NCBI GenBank assembly: GCA_021014325.1
Contig: CM037467.1
Span: 2,728,001-2,792,000 of the forward strand
DNA length: 64,000 nucleotides
Reading direction: 5' to 3'
DNA from: Plazaster borealis
Lineage: Eukaryota; Echinodermata; Asteroidea; Forcipulatida; Labidiasteridae
The position numbers and the translations under genes were made by a program. Below the pieces are notes generated by a model. That model was not told where the DNA came from, searched no databases, and worked only from the letters and a program-made list of their open reading frames with translations. This document shows, in pieces, positions 51,345-62,677 of the stretch. Every line of letters starts with the position of its first letter. The stretch's first letter is position 1.

Positions 51345-54300
51345 CTAGAAACAACGGATAGTAAAAAGCAGTAAACCATCAATTTCACCTTTTGTTTCAT
51401 TGTATTCGGTCTCCATTAGTTAGTGAATTATCAAAGGGGTACGTTGCCTTCTGATTGGTTGATTTGGGCTATGAAAAGCGTTTGAAAGCGTTTGTTATGA
51501 AATCAATAAACTGTGCAAGTCTCGTGCGTATTCGAACATTGGGACCCGTTAAAGCGCGTGAGTTTGTTTCCTTCACGCGTTAAAGCATCGTACGTGGGAC
51601 CAAAGTGGTCACAAAAATGTTCGAATACGCGCGAGACTTGCACGGTCTATAGGGTTGGAAACATGTTTCAAAAGTAGAATACAATGAACCACACAAACAT
51701 GCCTTGAAATTGTGTGGTTTTTCCTTTTACTTCGTTAACTACCACGATCCGCCATTTTGTAGAACCAAATGTTTGACTCCACAAAAGGGCGGACCGTGTT
51801 AGTTCACGAAGTAAAAAGGAAAAACCACACAATTTCGAGGCATATTTGCGTGGATCATTATACTTCTAACCATTTGGGCTATAAAGGGCGTTTGTTTTGA
51901 AATTAATACGGTTGACAAGATTAAAAATAGAATATAATGATTCACATAAATGTTCACTGAAATTGTCTGGGTTTTGGGGTGTAATTTCATGACAGAACGC
52001 TATATTTTGTAGAACCACATTTTGACTCCACTAAATGTTCCGATGGTTTTTTCATGGGGTCAAATTTGTGTTGTTTTTTTAAATCACTATCTTACTAATT
52101 ACAAAACACGAAATGTACTTTTGTGCAGAACAACTCTTGAAAAAGATAAGGAGCAATTCCAAACAGCAAACGTTTGAGAGATTTGAAAACACTGTCTTTT
52201 ACAGTGTGTCTAAAAAACTTGAGCGGAGAGACATTCCAGCTTGTTGAACTGGTTGGATTAGGGTTAAGAGCCATAATGATCCCACGATATGAATGACTCA
52301 AGAATAGACTGTGCAAGTCTCGCGCATATCGAAAACGAGAAAAAAACTCGAACGAAGACTATATTTTTACTATGAAATCAAATCTTCTTTTTAAATTATA
52401 TTTTCTACAAAATTCTTGAAAAGTTTTCAATTTTGTGTAATACAAATAATTTGTTCAAATTAACATTGAAACAAAAATAAAAATTGGGACGAGGATGTTA
52501 GAAACCCCATTTGTCAATCACGCCCGAATGTGTGCGTCTATCACATGGGTTTAATGACAACATGACCGTCAGTTGGGCAGCATTCTTAATGTTTTACAAG
52601 TAACCTGAAACGGAGGTCAAGTCTTATACTCGGGTTTTCTTCTTTATTGTGTTGATTTGGTTTTATTTTCATAGGTTTTATCAATTAGTACATTCCCAAC
52701 ATCATATGTAATTTGCATGGCCACAAACTACGTTAAACTAAAATAATTGACGAAACAAAATCCCGCCCACGTAAATCTCCATACGGTTGGGAGTACAATG
52801 GTCCCGGAAGTTCAAAATTATGCAGGAGACTTGCACAGATACTACAAAACATTGTTAGAAACAGCATCCTTTGAAGTAATGTAGTTTCAGAGAAAAAAGG
52901 TAATTTTTAACAAAAAATTTGAATCTGAGATCAGGCACCTTATGAAAGCACACAATTATTTGCAACAAAGGTGGGGTTTTTTTCTATCATTTTTTTCTTT
53001 CAACTTCGATGACCAATTGAGCCAAAATTTTCACAGGTTTATTATTGTATGCTTCTGTTGAGATACACAAAGTAAGGATACTGGTCTTCGACAATTACCA
53101 AAGTATACTCTTCCATCCTTGAATGAAAAGGGAAATGAAGATATTTGTATACTTACTGCCCGTTTTCGCCCGGCGTGTTGTAGGTCCCGTCAGCTTGCAA
53201 TTGATGTAACCCGTACAGCCCACCACCGGTAGTGAACGCGGCAATCAGATATTCGTTCACAGTGATATTTGAACTGTCACCATCAGGTAAGGGCTGTGTG
53301 CAACATTTCGCTTCCTGAAGGCTTGAAGACATGAAATTGAAACAAAGACAGACACAATCCACAATGTTATAGAGCTTGGTACATTTATACCCCTTCCTCG
53401 TACACCAGCTTCATGAACCTTGAGCTGGTCTTGGCCCAAGACTTTTGTGATCGATAGTGGATACTCTGGCCTTTCGTCAAGGCCGTCGCAGCTTAGAGCT
53501 GTGTAGCCGCGAAGCGACTGGAAACGGAGACCACACGCGCGAGTGGCGAGAAGCCACGAGGGCCGTTTCCATTTTGTCAGGAATGTCTATTGTTTTGCAT
53601 TATTTCTATATGTTTGCTACCCTCCCGATAAGCGATGTGGTCGGCATACATATGCATTGTGATTGATTAATCTTTCAGCACTTTACTTCTTTGCATAACA
53701 ATTTTGAATAATCTATGTTTGAATCTTTATACGAAAAAGAAAAAAAAAGCCAAAACAAACAAACAAAGCTTTAAAGGCATCGTACACGATTGGTAATGAC
53801 TCTGATAATTAATGGCAATACAAACTTACTTGGTAAGAAGTACAGCAGCTTTGAATAGTATAATGCATTTTGAGAAATCTTTCACTTCAAAGTACTGCGG
53901 TTATGGAAAAACATATAACTTTTTATCCCCAAAACATTTGAGTCTGAGAAGCGTTACGCGTAACGCTTCTCAGAGTGTGTATTTCAATGCAGATTATTCT
54001 TCCTGCGTGGACATAACCGCTCCAGATTTTCGGAAATATCTCAAAAACGCTTCCACCTTTTGGAATGAAATTTTCCCAGGTTAGTTTTATGGTATATATC
54101 TAGCAAACAAACAAACAATAGGCTCCATTTACCAAACGTGTACGATGCCTTTAAAGGCGATGGGATTGTCTGACATGTGCACATGCGCATTGGACCATTC
54201 CCCTGACCTAACCCCCGGTCACCTCTTCCTGTTTACGAAAGATTCGACTATCAATTTAAGAAAAGTTTTTTTCTCGGCATATTGGCAATTTCACTGTATA

Positions 54301-57300
54301 GCATGAATCGAGTAGTTAAAAAGACAGGTTTAAAAGGTAGGGTCATCGTTGGTTATTGTCAACGTAATGCTGATTTATAGGTAAAATTGTAAAGAAAGAT
54401 ACAATAATAGTCATATGTGAAAGTTTCAGTTGAATACAGTGTCTACTTGTTGTGAAAACAGCAACAAACTTTCAAGGTATTTTCACGAGAACGCTGTACC
54501 CATCCACGTTTAGCGAGGTGATACTCTGGTCGCAGCGTTCGCGAATAGACACAAACCCTCAGAAATCAGAGAAACGCTTCATGCGTGAATCGTTTCTCGG
54601 AAAAAAAAAATTGTGTGTGAACAATTAGCCAAACAATATTACTTCGAAGGGAATCCTTTCTTGAAATAGTTTATACTATCAACAGCTGCAATGCTTTTTA
54701 CCAAAGTAAGTTTTTATGGTCATTAATTTTTGGAGTACTTACCAATCTATGACCCTATACCTTTTAAGTGAATAGTTCAATATCACTTTCATAGTTACGT
54801 GAATATAAGCGGCGAAATTGCACTGTGAAATCTACTAATTTGTGGCTTTTAAAAACATGTTTTTTTATTCGGGTGAAAGTTTTCTGTGATCATGTTAAAT
54901 GTTGGATATTGTTGGATTGCATTTGAGACAAGCGTTGATTTTATAACATGTGAGCAGGGCCAAAGTTCATACGGCATGTAAGCACAAAAACTTGCTCAGC
55001 ACAGAAAACTCTTGCTTAGGAAAAATAGGTTCGCAGCCAAAACACCACACAGTTGCCATTGCTGTGACTGGTACCCCCTTCTTTTCCTGCTTAGCAAAGA
55101 ACTTTGCTTAGCAGAATTTTCTGCTAAACAGCTTTATGAAATTGGGCCCAGTTAGCCACCACTCACACATCGTACTCAGATCACATAAAAAACACATTAT
55201 AAGAAAAACAGCAGCGTGCATTTTGCATGAACAATTTTTAGGCGATAGGATTAAGTGGGGCAAAGTTTGTACGCCCTACATGACACCCTCAAGCCATACG
55301 GACCATGAAAAAATTGACACACATATTATTTGTGTCAATCTTTTTATGGTCCATTTGGCTTGAGAGTGATTTTGTTCCTGTCACCCAAGTTGGGTGATTC
55401 TAGAGCATATATTTGTGTCAATCTTCTCATGGTGCATTTGGCTTGAGGTGTCATTGTTCAAAATGGTGTCTGCGATTTTGTTCCTGTCACCCAAGTCGGG
55501 TGATTCTAGATCATACAAACAACTACACAAAACCACACAAATATTTGCAGTACCTTGGGCTTTGACACACCATACAATCAGATGTTTTGTTGTAGTAACA
55601 CACCGTGGATAACGGTTCGTCCGAGGGGCTTTCTCCCAGGTTGCTGAATTCGTCCGGCTCATTCCGTTGGCCAACCATTCCCAAGCAACAGCTGAGAAAT
55701 GAAAACACAAAAAAAAAAGAAAGAAAGATGATTTCGGAATAACAAAAAACAACAACACTGTTTGCAGAACGGTGCTATTTTTTAAAGATAAGGCCATACT
55801 TTGATAATGACCCCGAAAACAAATTGTGTGTAGTTTCTATCCGAAAGCTTACTTGTTATAAAGATGGTAATGGTGGTAGCATCCTGCGAAATTATTTCAT
55901 CTGAAATGCTCCCGTTGATTAGAAAAACCCAAAAACATTTGACTCTGAGGATTTCTATAGGTTGGTGTCCGTTCACGCTGCGGCCAGAGATGCAGTTGGT
56001 ACCTTTTGTCACCTCGCTAAATGCATGGATGGGTTCGACTTGAAAATACCGTGACAGTTTTTTGCTGTTTTCTCAACAAGTAGACACTGTATTGAGCTGA
56101 AACATTCACATTTTTTTTATTGTATCTTTCTGTATAGTTTTGCCTATAAATAAGCATTACGTTGACAACAAAAATCAAACAATGACCCTACCTTTAAAGA
56201 CAAAGTGCAGGAAGATTTGTAACTACCAGGTAATAATTTTAGTTTAAATCTCAAAGCTTAATGGTATCGTACACGTTTGGTAATTACTCAAAACAAATAT
56301 TAGCATAAAAACTTACTTGTTAACAAGCAACGGGGAGCTGTTGATAGTATACAACATTGTAGGAAACGACTCCCTCTGAAGTAACGTAGTTTTTGAGAAA
56401 GAGGTAATTTCTCACTAAAATAATAAAAACTTCTTGCAAGAAGTTTTTATTCCTATCTGAAAGCACACAATTGTACAACAAGGGTGTTTTTTCTTTCATC
56501 ATTTTCTTGCAACTTCGATGACCAATTGAGCCCAAATTTTCACAGGCTTGTTATTTTATGCATATGTTGGGATACACCTAGTGAGAACACTGGTCTTTGA
56601 CAATTTCCAAACGTGTACAGTGCCTTTATTGATGATAAAACTCACACCAGTACAAATCTTCCAGCATATTTACGTCTCCACACTCTAAACACTTCCGGGT
56701 CAGAATTGACCCGGATCAGGGTCAGGTGGGGCCTGACTCATTTCCGGGTCAGTGTGACCCGGAATCCGTGTCACAAGTGACCCAGAAATGGGTCAAATGA
56801 ACGCAGAATCCAAGTTAAATCCCATTTTTAACCACTTTCCAGGTCAGCCTGACCCGGAAATGGGTCAGGCCCCACGTGACCCGGAATCTGGGTCAATTCT
56901 GACCCGGGTGTTTTTAGAGTGCATTACGTCTAAATTAGAATCCTTACAAACTATGGGCAGTTTGGCTAGAGTGCAGCCCAAATAATCTTCGTCCAGCCTG
57001 TTCTGTTCATGTGTGACACTTCACCCAACTGTCTTTCTTTACACACCCCGAGGCGTCATAATGGTGTTAAAAAAAATATAGGTTTTCCCGGCCAACTTCA
57101 GCAAAAATTCATTCAATTTCTCTAACACTCATTCAAATTCACGCATTTTCCCCTAGTCCACCCAAACTAGGGTTTCTTTTTAGCTATTAATGCATTCAAT
57201 TTCGTTTTCGTGCACACATGATTTCGTTTTTCTCATTCAGATTCGTTTCAGTCATTCTATTCAAGACTACAATTTGATCATTCTTTAGTTGAATTTCTAC

Positions 57301-58684
57301 GACCTATTTACACTTTGATGAAATTGAATGGTTGACCAGCTCTTACTGCTGGCTTTTACGAAATCCAATGATCTTATTTGACAAGTGAATGCTAAAATGG
57401 TGTAATTGAATTACTCCTTTTGACTGTTGAATGCTGATTCAACGGAGCATTAATTTTCAAACGAAATTGAAAGAGCCGTGTGTTAAACTGAATGAATTTT
57501 TGTTGAAATTGGCCGAGAACACCTACAATAATAAGTAAATAAAAAAGCTAACTTCCCGAGATCCAAGATGAAATGTAAGTAAAAAAAGAGTTCTGAAATA
57601 GATGAATTGAATTGTTAAACCTAATTAATCTAGCAAGCATAAGTCAGCTTAAAGGTATCGTACACGTTTGGTAATGACTCAAAACAAATATTAGCATAAA
57701 AACTTACTTGGTAACAAGCAACGGAGAGCTGTTGAAAGTATAAAACATTGTGAGGAACGGCTCTTTCTGAAGTATGGTAGTTTTTGAGAAAGAGGTAATT
57801 TCTCACAAAAAAAAATAAAAACTTCTTGCAAGAAGTTTTTATTTCTATATCTGGAAGCACACAAATTTGTACAACAATGGTGTTTTTTCTTTCATCATTT
57901 TCTTGCAACTTCGATGACCAATTGAGCCCAAATTTTCACAGGCTTGTCATTTTATGCATATGTTGGGATACACCAAGTGAGAATACTGGTCTTTGACAAT
58001 TACCAAACGTGTTCAGTGCCTTTAAATTAACCAGGCAAAACCTGGACATGTAAACAACACACTTAGATAACAAAAAGTCTAAGTTGGTGGACCGCTGGCA
58101 CGTTATTTTGGAGGTCGCAGGTTCAAATCCCGCTTTTTCAGTTTGTCTTTGTTCACCCCCCCCCCAATGTCTTTTGTTTGTTTAATGATAAAAAATGAAC
58201 AAAAATGCAGAATATCCTCATAACAGATGGAAAAGCTTGGAAGCATGTGCTGACAACGTACCACACGGGGCGTTGGAACCAAACATGTCCCTCGCTGCTG
58301 GGTTTTGATCGCGAAAACCTCACAAGTTAATAGGCTAAAACTTTATTTTTAAAAGTTAGATCCCATTATAGGGAAGGGGTGGAGTGGTGAGGGAAGAGGG
58401 GTTAAAGTGGGGGGGGGGGGTCTAGCCACTCGATCTCCTTCCCCGTCCCCTTCTTGATACTGCCCAAGCAGAGAACATTTTTGGACTCACGTGTTTTCCG
58501 GGGTGTCAGGCAGCGGTGTTGTGGAAGGCTCCGGCGTAGTGGAAGGCTCCGGCGTAGTGGAAGGCTCCGGCGTGGTGGAAGGCGGATGGTGGTAGGGCGG
58601 GCGCCAGGGACAGCCGTCAGAAGTGGTCAAGAAGACTGCCATCAAAACCCAAATCAGGCGCCTTATTGCGCGAAACGCTGCCAT
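51185..58684 (-). CDS. Small secreted Cys-containing protein, four exons, 218 aa (family not recognised)
   Basis: Exons on the minus strand: 58684-58491, 55691-55554, 53321-53157, 51344-51185. All introns have GT/AG ends and every junction is phase 2, giving 657 bases with stop. The start MAAFRAIRRLIWVLMAVFLT is a signal peptide (basic, then hydrophobic) with likely cleavage around TSDG. Next come a PSTTPEP linker repeated four times, then CCLGMVGQRNEPDEF, CYYNKTSDCMVCQSP, KCCTQPLPDGDSSNITV, and a final part with SCWQNMTSV and a hydrophobic C end (SLFVSFFLFRGFLYVVN). Nine Cys and four N-glycosylation sequons suggest an extracellular protein. I do not recognise the family. A splice acceptor (CCGTTGTAG) about 24 bases before the ATG suggests a 5' UTR intron. 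Confidence 0.65.
51512..51835. repeat. Two adjacent inverted repeats
   Basis: First: GTGCAAGTCTCGTGCGTATT (51515) against AATACGCGCGAGACTTGCAC (about 51625). Second: GTGTGGTTTTTCCTTTTACT (about 51712) against GTAAAAAGGAAAAACCACAC (about 51808). They lie just outside the 3' exon, inside the last intron of the minus-strand gene. A third related piece (TGTGCAAGTCTCGCGCATAT) is at 52312. Confidence 0.7.
52830..53125 (-). repeat. Truncated M1 MITE
   Basis: Contains GACAATTACCAAAGTATACT at its right end and the TTGAGCCAAAATTTTCACAG body; the left terminal repeat is missing. It ends about 30 bases from exon 3 of the minus-strand gene. Confidence 0.6.
53157..53321 (-). CDS. Exon 3 of the small secreted protein
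   Basis: 165 bases. The acceptor CTTCAAG is chosen over a CAG seven bases downstream because only it stays open. Encodes LQEAKCCTQPLPDGDSSNIT to GTYNTPGENG; donor GTAAGT. Confidence 0.65.
53771..54154 (-). repeat. M1-related MITE with a perfect 30-base central palindrome
   Basis: Ends TTAAAGGCATCGTACACGAT and AACGTGTACGATGCCTTTAA. The palindrome occupies 53944-53973 (half-site CTGAGAAGCGTTACG). Confidence 0.85.
54330..54770 (-). repeat. Full-length M2 MITE
   Basis: Left AAAAGGTAGGGTCATCGTTG and right CTATGACCCTATACCTTTTA are inverted copies. It contains GAGGTGATACTCTGGTCGCA and a hairpin AACGCTTCATGCGTGAATCG. It explains the M2 fragments elsewhere. Confidence 0.75.
54955..55152. repeat. Diverged MITE of the GGGCCCAATTTC family
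   Basis: Right end AACAGCTTTATGAAATTGGG; left end GCAGGGCCAAAGTTCATACG; interior GTGACTGGTACCCCCTTC replaces the usual ATACCAGTCACAAAT in reverse. Confidence 0.55.
55320..55515 (+). repeat. Local duplication beside exon 2 of the minus-strand gene
   Basis: TTTTGTTCCTGTCACCCAAG and GGGTGATTCTAGA occur twice (about 55371 and 55480), as does TTGTGTCAATCTT. An inverted pair, ACCATGAAAAAATTGACAC and GTGTCAATCTTTTTATGGT, lies at 55300-55350. Confidence 0.7.
55554..55691 (-). CDS. Exon 2 of the small secreted protein
   Basis: 138 bases, acceptor TTTCTCAG and donor GTACTG. Encodes CCLGMVGQRNEPDEFSNLGE to DCMVCQSP. A second minus-strand frame is open over the same DNA, but only this one fits the phases of both neighbours. 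Confidence 0.65.
55930..56205 (+). repeat. MITE fragment, family M2
   Basis: Contains AGTTGGTACCTTTTGTCACC, TTTTGCTGTTTTCTCAACAA and ends CAATGACCCTACCTTTAA. Confidence 0.6.
56258..56628 (-). repeat. MITE, family M1
   Basis: Left end TTAATGGTATCGTACACGTT, right end AACGTGTACAGTGCCTTTA; central palindrome AACTTCTTGCAAGAAGTT. Confidence 0.85.
56678..56923. repeat. MITE rich in GGGTCA half-sites
   Basis: Ends CACTCTAAACACTTCCGGGT and GACCCGGGTGTTTTTAGAGTG are inverted copies. The interior is a series of GGGTCA/TGACCC motifs in both orientations. Confidence 0.8.
57649..58025 (-). repeat. MITE, family M1
   Basis: Ends TTAAAGGTATCGTACACGTT and AACGTGTTCAGTGCCTTTAA; central palindrome AACTTCTTGCAAGAAGTT. 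The stretch 56930-57648 has no gene seen. Confidence 0.85.
58075..58170 (+). repeat. tRNA-derived SINE fragment (family D)
   Basis: TAAGTTGGTGGACCGCTGGC and GTCGCAGGTTCAAATCCCGC, then AGTTTGTCTTTGTTCA, whose inverse precedes the family D copy at 5597-5690. Confidence 0.5.
58491..58684 (-). CDS. Exon 1 of the small secreted protein: signal peptide and PTS linker
   Basis: 194 bases, donor GTGAGT. The STTPEP units come from an 18-base tandem repeat (GGAAGGCTCCGGCGTAGT on the plus strand). The in-frame upstream ATG at 58762 would put about 26 basic residues before the hydrophobic core, so the start at 58684 is preferred. Confidence 0.65.
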
Positions 58685-59229
58685 TATCTCTCTGAATCGA
58701 CCTCTACAACGGAAAGCAGAGACAAATCTCGGTCTTGGTGCAATTTTTCCAGTTAAAGACAAAATACGAGATTATTAATTATCGTAAAATAAATTTACTC
58801 GGCTTACTGCTTACAAAGGTGCATACCGGCACCAATCCTCTGTATAGAGAGATAGTTCCGTCTTGAACACTGTCAAAGTCTATATGGATTTTGAGACATT
58901 GCATGGTGAGGTATTAATGTATATTCAGTTTGCGGCAACACAGTGTGTACTATCTCTGTGTAGATTTGTTCTTTGAGAACTTGTCTTGCATGCTATTACT
59001 GCCGCAGATTAGATTTCGGAATTCGGGAGACTACTTAGTGCTGAAAAGAACTGTCCTGCTTATTAAGTACTAGGCCTACCTGGGCAGGAGGAAGGAAATC
59101 GGCCGGGACTACTACTTTCGCTTATTAGTGGAGCGAGAGAATTTCTCACTATTAACTTCACTGCCGCGGAGTGAGTTCTTAATTGGTCTTCAACGTTTTT
59201 ACTGTCAAAGTCAAAAATAGCCCCCCCTT

Positions 59230-59460
59230 CAAGCCCCCTCAAATCACCCTCGGTTATTTCAATTGCCGCAACCGAAATAAACTTGTGAACATTGCACTAA
59301 ATCCTTATCCAGATCATAAACTATTTTTTCGTTGTTGTAACTTCAACAAGCCCCGTCAAATCACCCTCGGTTATTTCGATTGCCGCAACCGAAATAAATT
59401 TGTGAACATTGCACTAAATCCTTATTTAGATCATAAACTATTTTTTCGTTGTTGTAACTA
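59230..59460 (+). repeat. Two-copy tandem duplication, about 112 bp each
   Basis: CAAGCCCC-CTCAAATCACCC to ATTTTTTCGTTGTTGTAACT occurs twice (from 59234 and from 59347) with few differences. 58790-59230 and 59460-60700 show no gene I can support; a possible 5' UTR exon for the minus-strand gene near 60290-60480 (donor CCAG|GTCAGT) is unproven. Confidence 0.8.
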
Positions 59461-60713
59461 AATGATTCACTTCATTGTGACAAATGATCTCAGGTTGGCT
59501 TGACAGTTTATTTGCCTGCGTTACGGTTGTCCATAGCAGGCAAAATTTGTCTGATCGGTTATCAAAAGCATTCCAAAAGGTTAAGGTATTCGAGGAACAA
59601 AAGTAGGCCCCCTATTTGGAAAATTGCTTTTTGAAGAATGTGAGGACTCGTAGTTGGTCATTCTAGATTGCGACTTCGGTTCAGCTTATAACACAGTGGA
59701 ATGTATTTGAAAACGATCAGAAAAATTATGTTAGTATCAAAAAACAAACCTTAAAGAGGTATAATTTGCTGATAGTCAAAAGGTTTTCCAGAGTTTTTTG
59801 CCCATTGAGTTTTATCTCTGGTTTTTAATCCTGTGGGACATTTAAGTTGCTGAAAAGGTAACGAGCAACAAGTTATTGATTGAATGCGTGTAAATACGTA
59901 AATGACAGACAATAAAGGCGAATATTAAGTGCCAGCTCCATCTGGTGGACGAGCCTCCAGGCACGCCATAACCTATATTGGTGTAACAAATTGTGTAATG
60001 CTTTATGGCAGTTCTTTTAAAAAAAAGAACAACGACCAATGATGCTTCGTACAAATTTTGCCCCGGAAGGTTATCGAATACAATGGCAATTTTACACATT
60101 TTTAACGTGAGGTTACAGACTTGTAAATTTTTCCCCATGCACCCACATGAGGACTCTATCTATTGGAAAATGAGTACTTCACAAAATTGAATTGGACATT
60201 TCCCTTCCTCTTTAAGGAGCATGTCATTGCACGAAAAGCGCAGTAGGAAAGCACGTTGAGATAAAACATCTAATTTTTTTCTAAAACAAAACTGACCTGG
60301 TTGGAGATTGTTGGAGCACCGAGTCTTTTCCCGCGTCAGGCTGAGACAGATGACGATTTGAATGAAGGACAAGTTTGAAGGCTGCTCGTTTTTATCCGGC
60401 CGACAGAGCAACGTGCCATCCTCAGAATTGCCCAATCATGTGTGCTGCGATGTGTGATGTTTGGCCACTGGGACCCAACGTGCCAGGTAAAAGCTGAAAA
60501 AAAGCTGAAGGACAGAAAAAAAGCTTAGCAAACACAAATCCTGCTTTTTGAGGTGACAAGTTACCAGCACGTGTAAAAATGCGATTTGCTTTTGACTGGT
60601 TTCTTTTAGGCTTAGATGAAAATCAAAAGAAATACTTAGCACAATTTTTCTGTTTATGCACAAGAGGAGTGGGATCATGGTTTTGGAGTGTTTACCAGTC
60701 TTTGACCCTACCT

Positions 60714-61074
60714 TTAAAGGAACGTTACAGCTGGTAATTGAAATTTTCTTTAAGATCACAGATTTACATAAAACTTACACAGTCTAATGATGATGATAGT
60801 AGAAAACATCCCTAGAAATATTTCTGTCTGAAATGCCATATTTGATGAGAAATAAATAAAACTGATTTCCGATTGGAGTTTATCGCTCATGAGCGTTTTA
60901 TTCATGCATTTATAACACATGCAAATGTGTAATCGGTTTTTCACTATTTTCTCGTGACCCAGATGGCCGATCGATCTCAAACTTCTACAGGTCTGTCAGT
61001 TTATGTATATGGTGGATTATATAAAGTGCTTACACTGTTTTGTTAGCAAAAACCAATTATGTAATGTTCCTTTA
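60714..61074. repeat. MITE, family M3
   Basis: Ends TTAAAGGAACGTTACAGCTG and AATTATGTAATGTTCCTTTAA. Related in terminal TTAAAGG but with a different interior from M1. Confidence 0.7.
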
Positions 61075-62120
61075 AGTCGACTGAGCTCGAAATGCTGATG
61101 AGCCTATAATACACAACTTACCACAACTGAAGAAATACATTGACCGTGATTATTCCTATTGAAGTTAGACCGATGGTGACAGGTAGCCGCACCTCCTACT
61201 CCTTGCTGATGATTGGATTCTAACCAGAAAAAGTACGGTAACAAAGTTTAATTTGACGGCCTATATTATATCTGTGATCCACGGTGCGGCGCGCAGTGTA
61301 GTCGCTCTAGACGGCTAACAACTGAAAACACGCACGCGCAAGGGACTTTCTCACATACAAACGTACAAAAACAAAATGTCTAGGCCTGCCTATTCATGGT
61401 AAAGTTTACGTACATGTAACGTCTGATGATAACCTCCTTAAAACAGAGGAGTTTGCTGGATAAAATACACATGCGGAGGAATCAATTCCATTTAAGATAT
61501 CGTATACGATTAGGATCTTACAGTGATCAAACAGATCCGGCAAGAAGACAAAAGACTAGTAGTCAAAGTATAACGGTAAGCAGATAATAAAAACAGACTA
61601 AAACACTTACGTGGTGAATGGAAATTCAAATTTTCTGAACATCTGTGCGTCTGGCGTTCTGAAAACCTATAACTGCTCAACAGTTCACCATTGTTGTATT
61701 TGAACCTTTAGATTTGAATTAAATTTCATTCACTCTTGTTCAAAAACTGAGGAGATTATGACGGATCTTAACTTTTTCTTTGTTTTTCTGCAAATCTCCT
61801 CCGACTTTTCGGGGGAGCCAATTAGAGATCGCGTTTTACTTGGGTTATGGATAATTAATCAATGTTGTGCATGGGAAGTAGTACGAGTTCAATGCAGCTG
61901 TACTCCGCACTGGACATGCGACGATTACACTGTTTAATTGTGCGGTGCAGTCTTGGTGAAAGACCTTCTCTTGATGATTTGTCCCAATTTTCCACACGAG
62001 AGGGCGCTATCACCCACGAGACTGCAGAGCTCTGCGAGACTGTGAGCGTGAACTTTCTGGCGAGTGCGGTCATCCGCCGAGCATTGATCGACTCAGCAGC
62101 AGCCGGCAATCGTGTAGACG

Positions 62121-62296
62121 ATGGCCGGTTCTACTAGAAGTGTGCGGTCGTGCTTATTATGCGGTACACAATTAATTACCTGCAAGCATTATGTGTCTCT
62201 AACGCCGAAACCAATCCACCGATCATTAGTTTACCGTGTAGTGCGTTTAACCCGTTTTTTACATTTCCCTCTACAACCCCGGCTGTTTTCTACTGG
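62121..62296 (+). CDS. Possible first coding exon of a gene leaving the window (mitochondrial-presequence-like)
   Basis: ATG in a good context (ACGATGG). It encodes MAGSTRSVRSCLLCGTQLIT and then a stretch with many Arg/Ser/His and no acidic residue, ending LQPRLFSTG, before a GTCAGT donor (phase 2). Absence of acidic residues and a closing RLFSTG resemble mitochondrial targeting peptides. The local sequence is richer in CG than its surroundings (61.8-62.3 kb). No downstream exon is found before 64000. An overlapping plus-strand frame (61862-62137) and its antisense look like by-products. Confidence 0.3.
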
Positions 62297-62301
62297 GTCA
62301 G

Positions 62302-62677
62302 TTAAAAGGCACTGAACACGTTTGGTAATTGTCAAAGACCAGTGTTCTCATTTGGTGTGTCCCAACATATGCATAAAATAACAAGCCTGTGAAAATTTGG
62401 GCTCAATTGGTCATCGAAGTTGCAAGAAAATGATGAAAGAAAAAAACACCCTTGTTGTACAAATTTGTGTGCTTTCAGATAGGAATAAAAACTCCTTGCA
62501 AGAAGTTTTTATTATTTTAGTGAGAAATTACCTCTTTCTCAAAAACTACGTTACTTCAGAGGGAGTCGTTTCTCACAATGTTTTATACTATCAACAGCTC
62601 TCTGTTGCTCGTTACCAAGTCAGTTTTTATGCTAATATATATTTTGAGTTATTACCAAACGTGTACGATGCCTTTAA
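62302..62677 (+). repeat. MITE, family M1
   Basis: Ends TTAAAAGGCACTGAACACGT and CGTGTACGATGCCTTTAA; central AACTCCTTGCAAGAAGTT. It starts six bases after the possible donor of the exon at 62121. 62680-64000 has no gene I can support. Confidence 0.85.

Noticed and set aside
58454..58756. Plus-strand Arg/Gly-rich frame
   Set aside because: Antisense of the signal peptide and PSTTPEP exon; repeats GRLRRSGRLRR derive from the same 18-base repeat.
61855..62137. Overlapping plus and minus frames near 62 kb
   Set aside because: Both strands open over the same CG-rich patch; no splice or domain support. Only the frame from 62121 has features of a real start.
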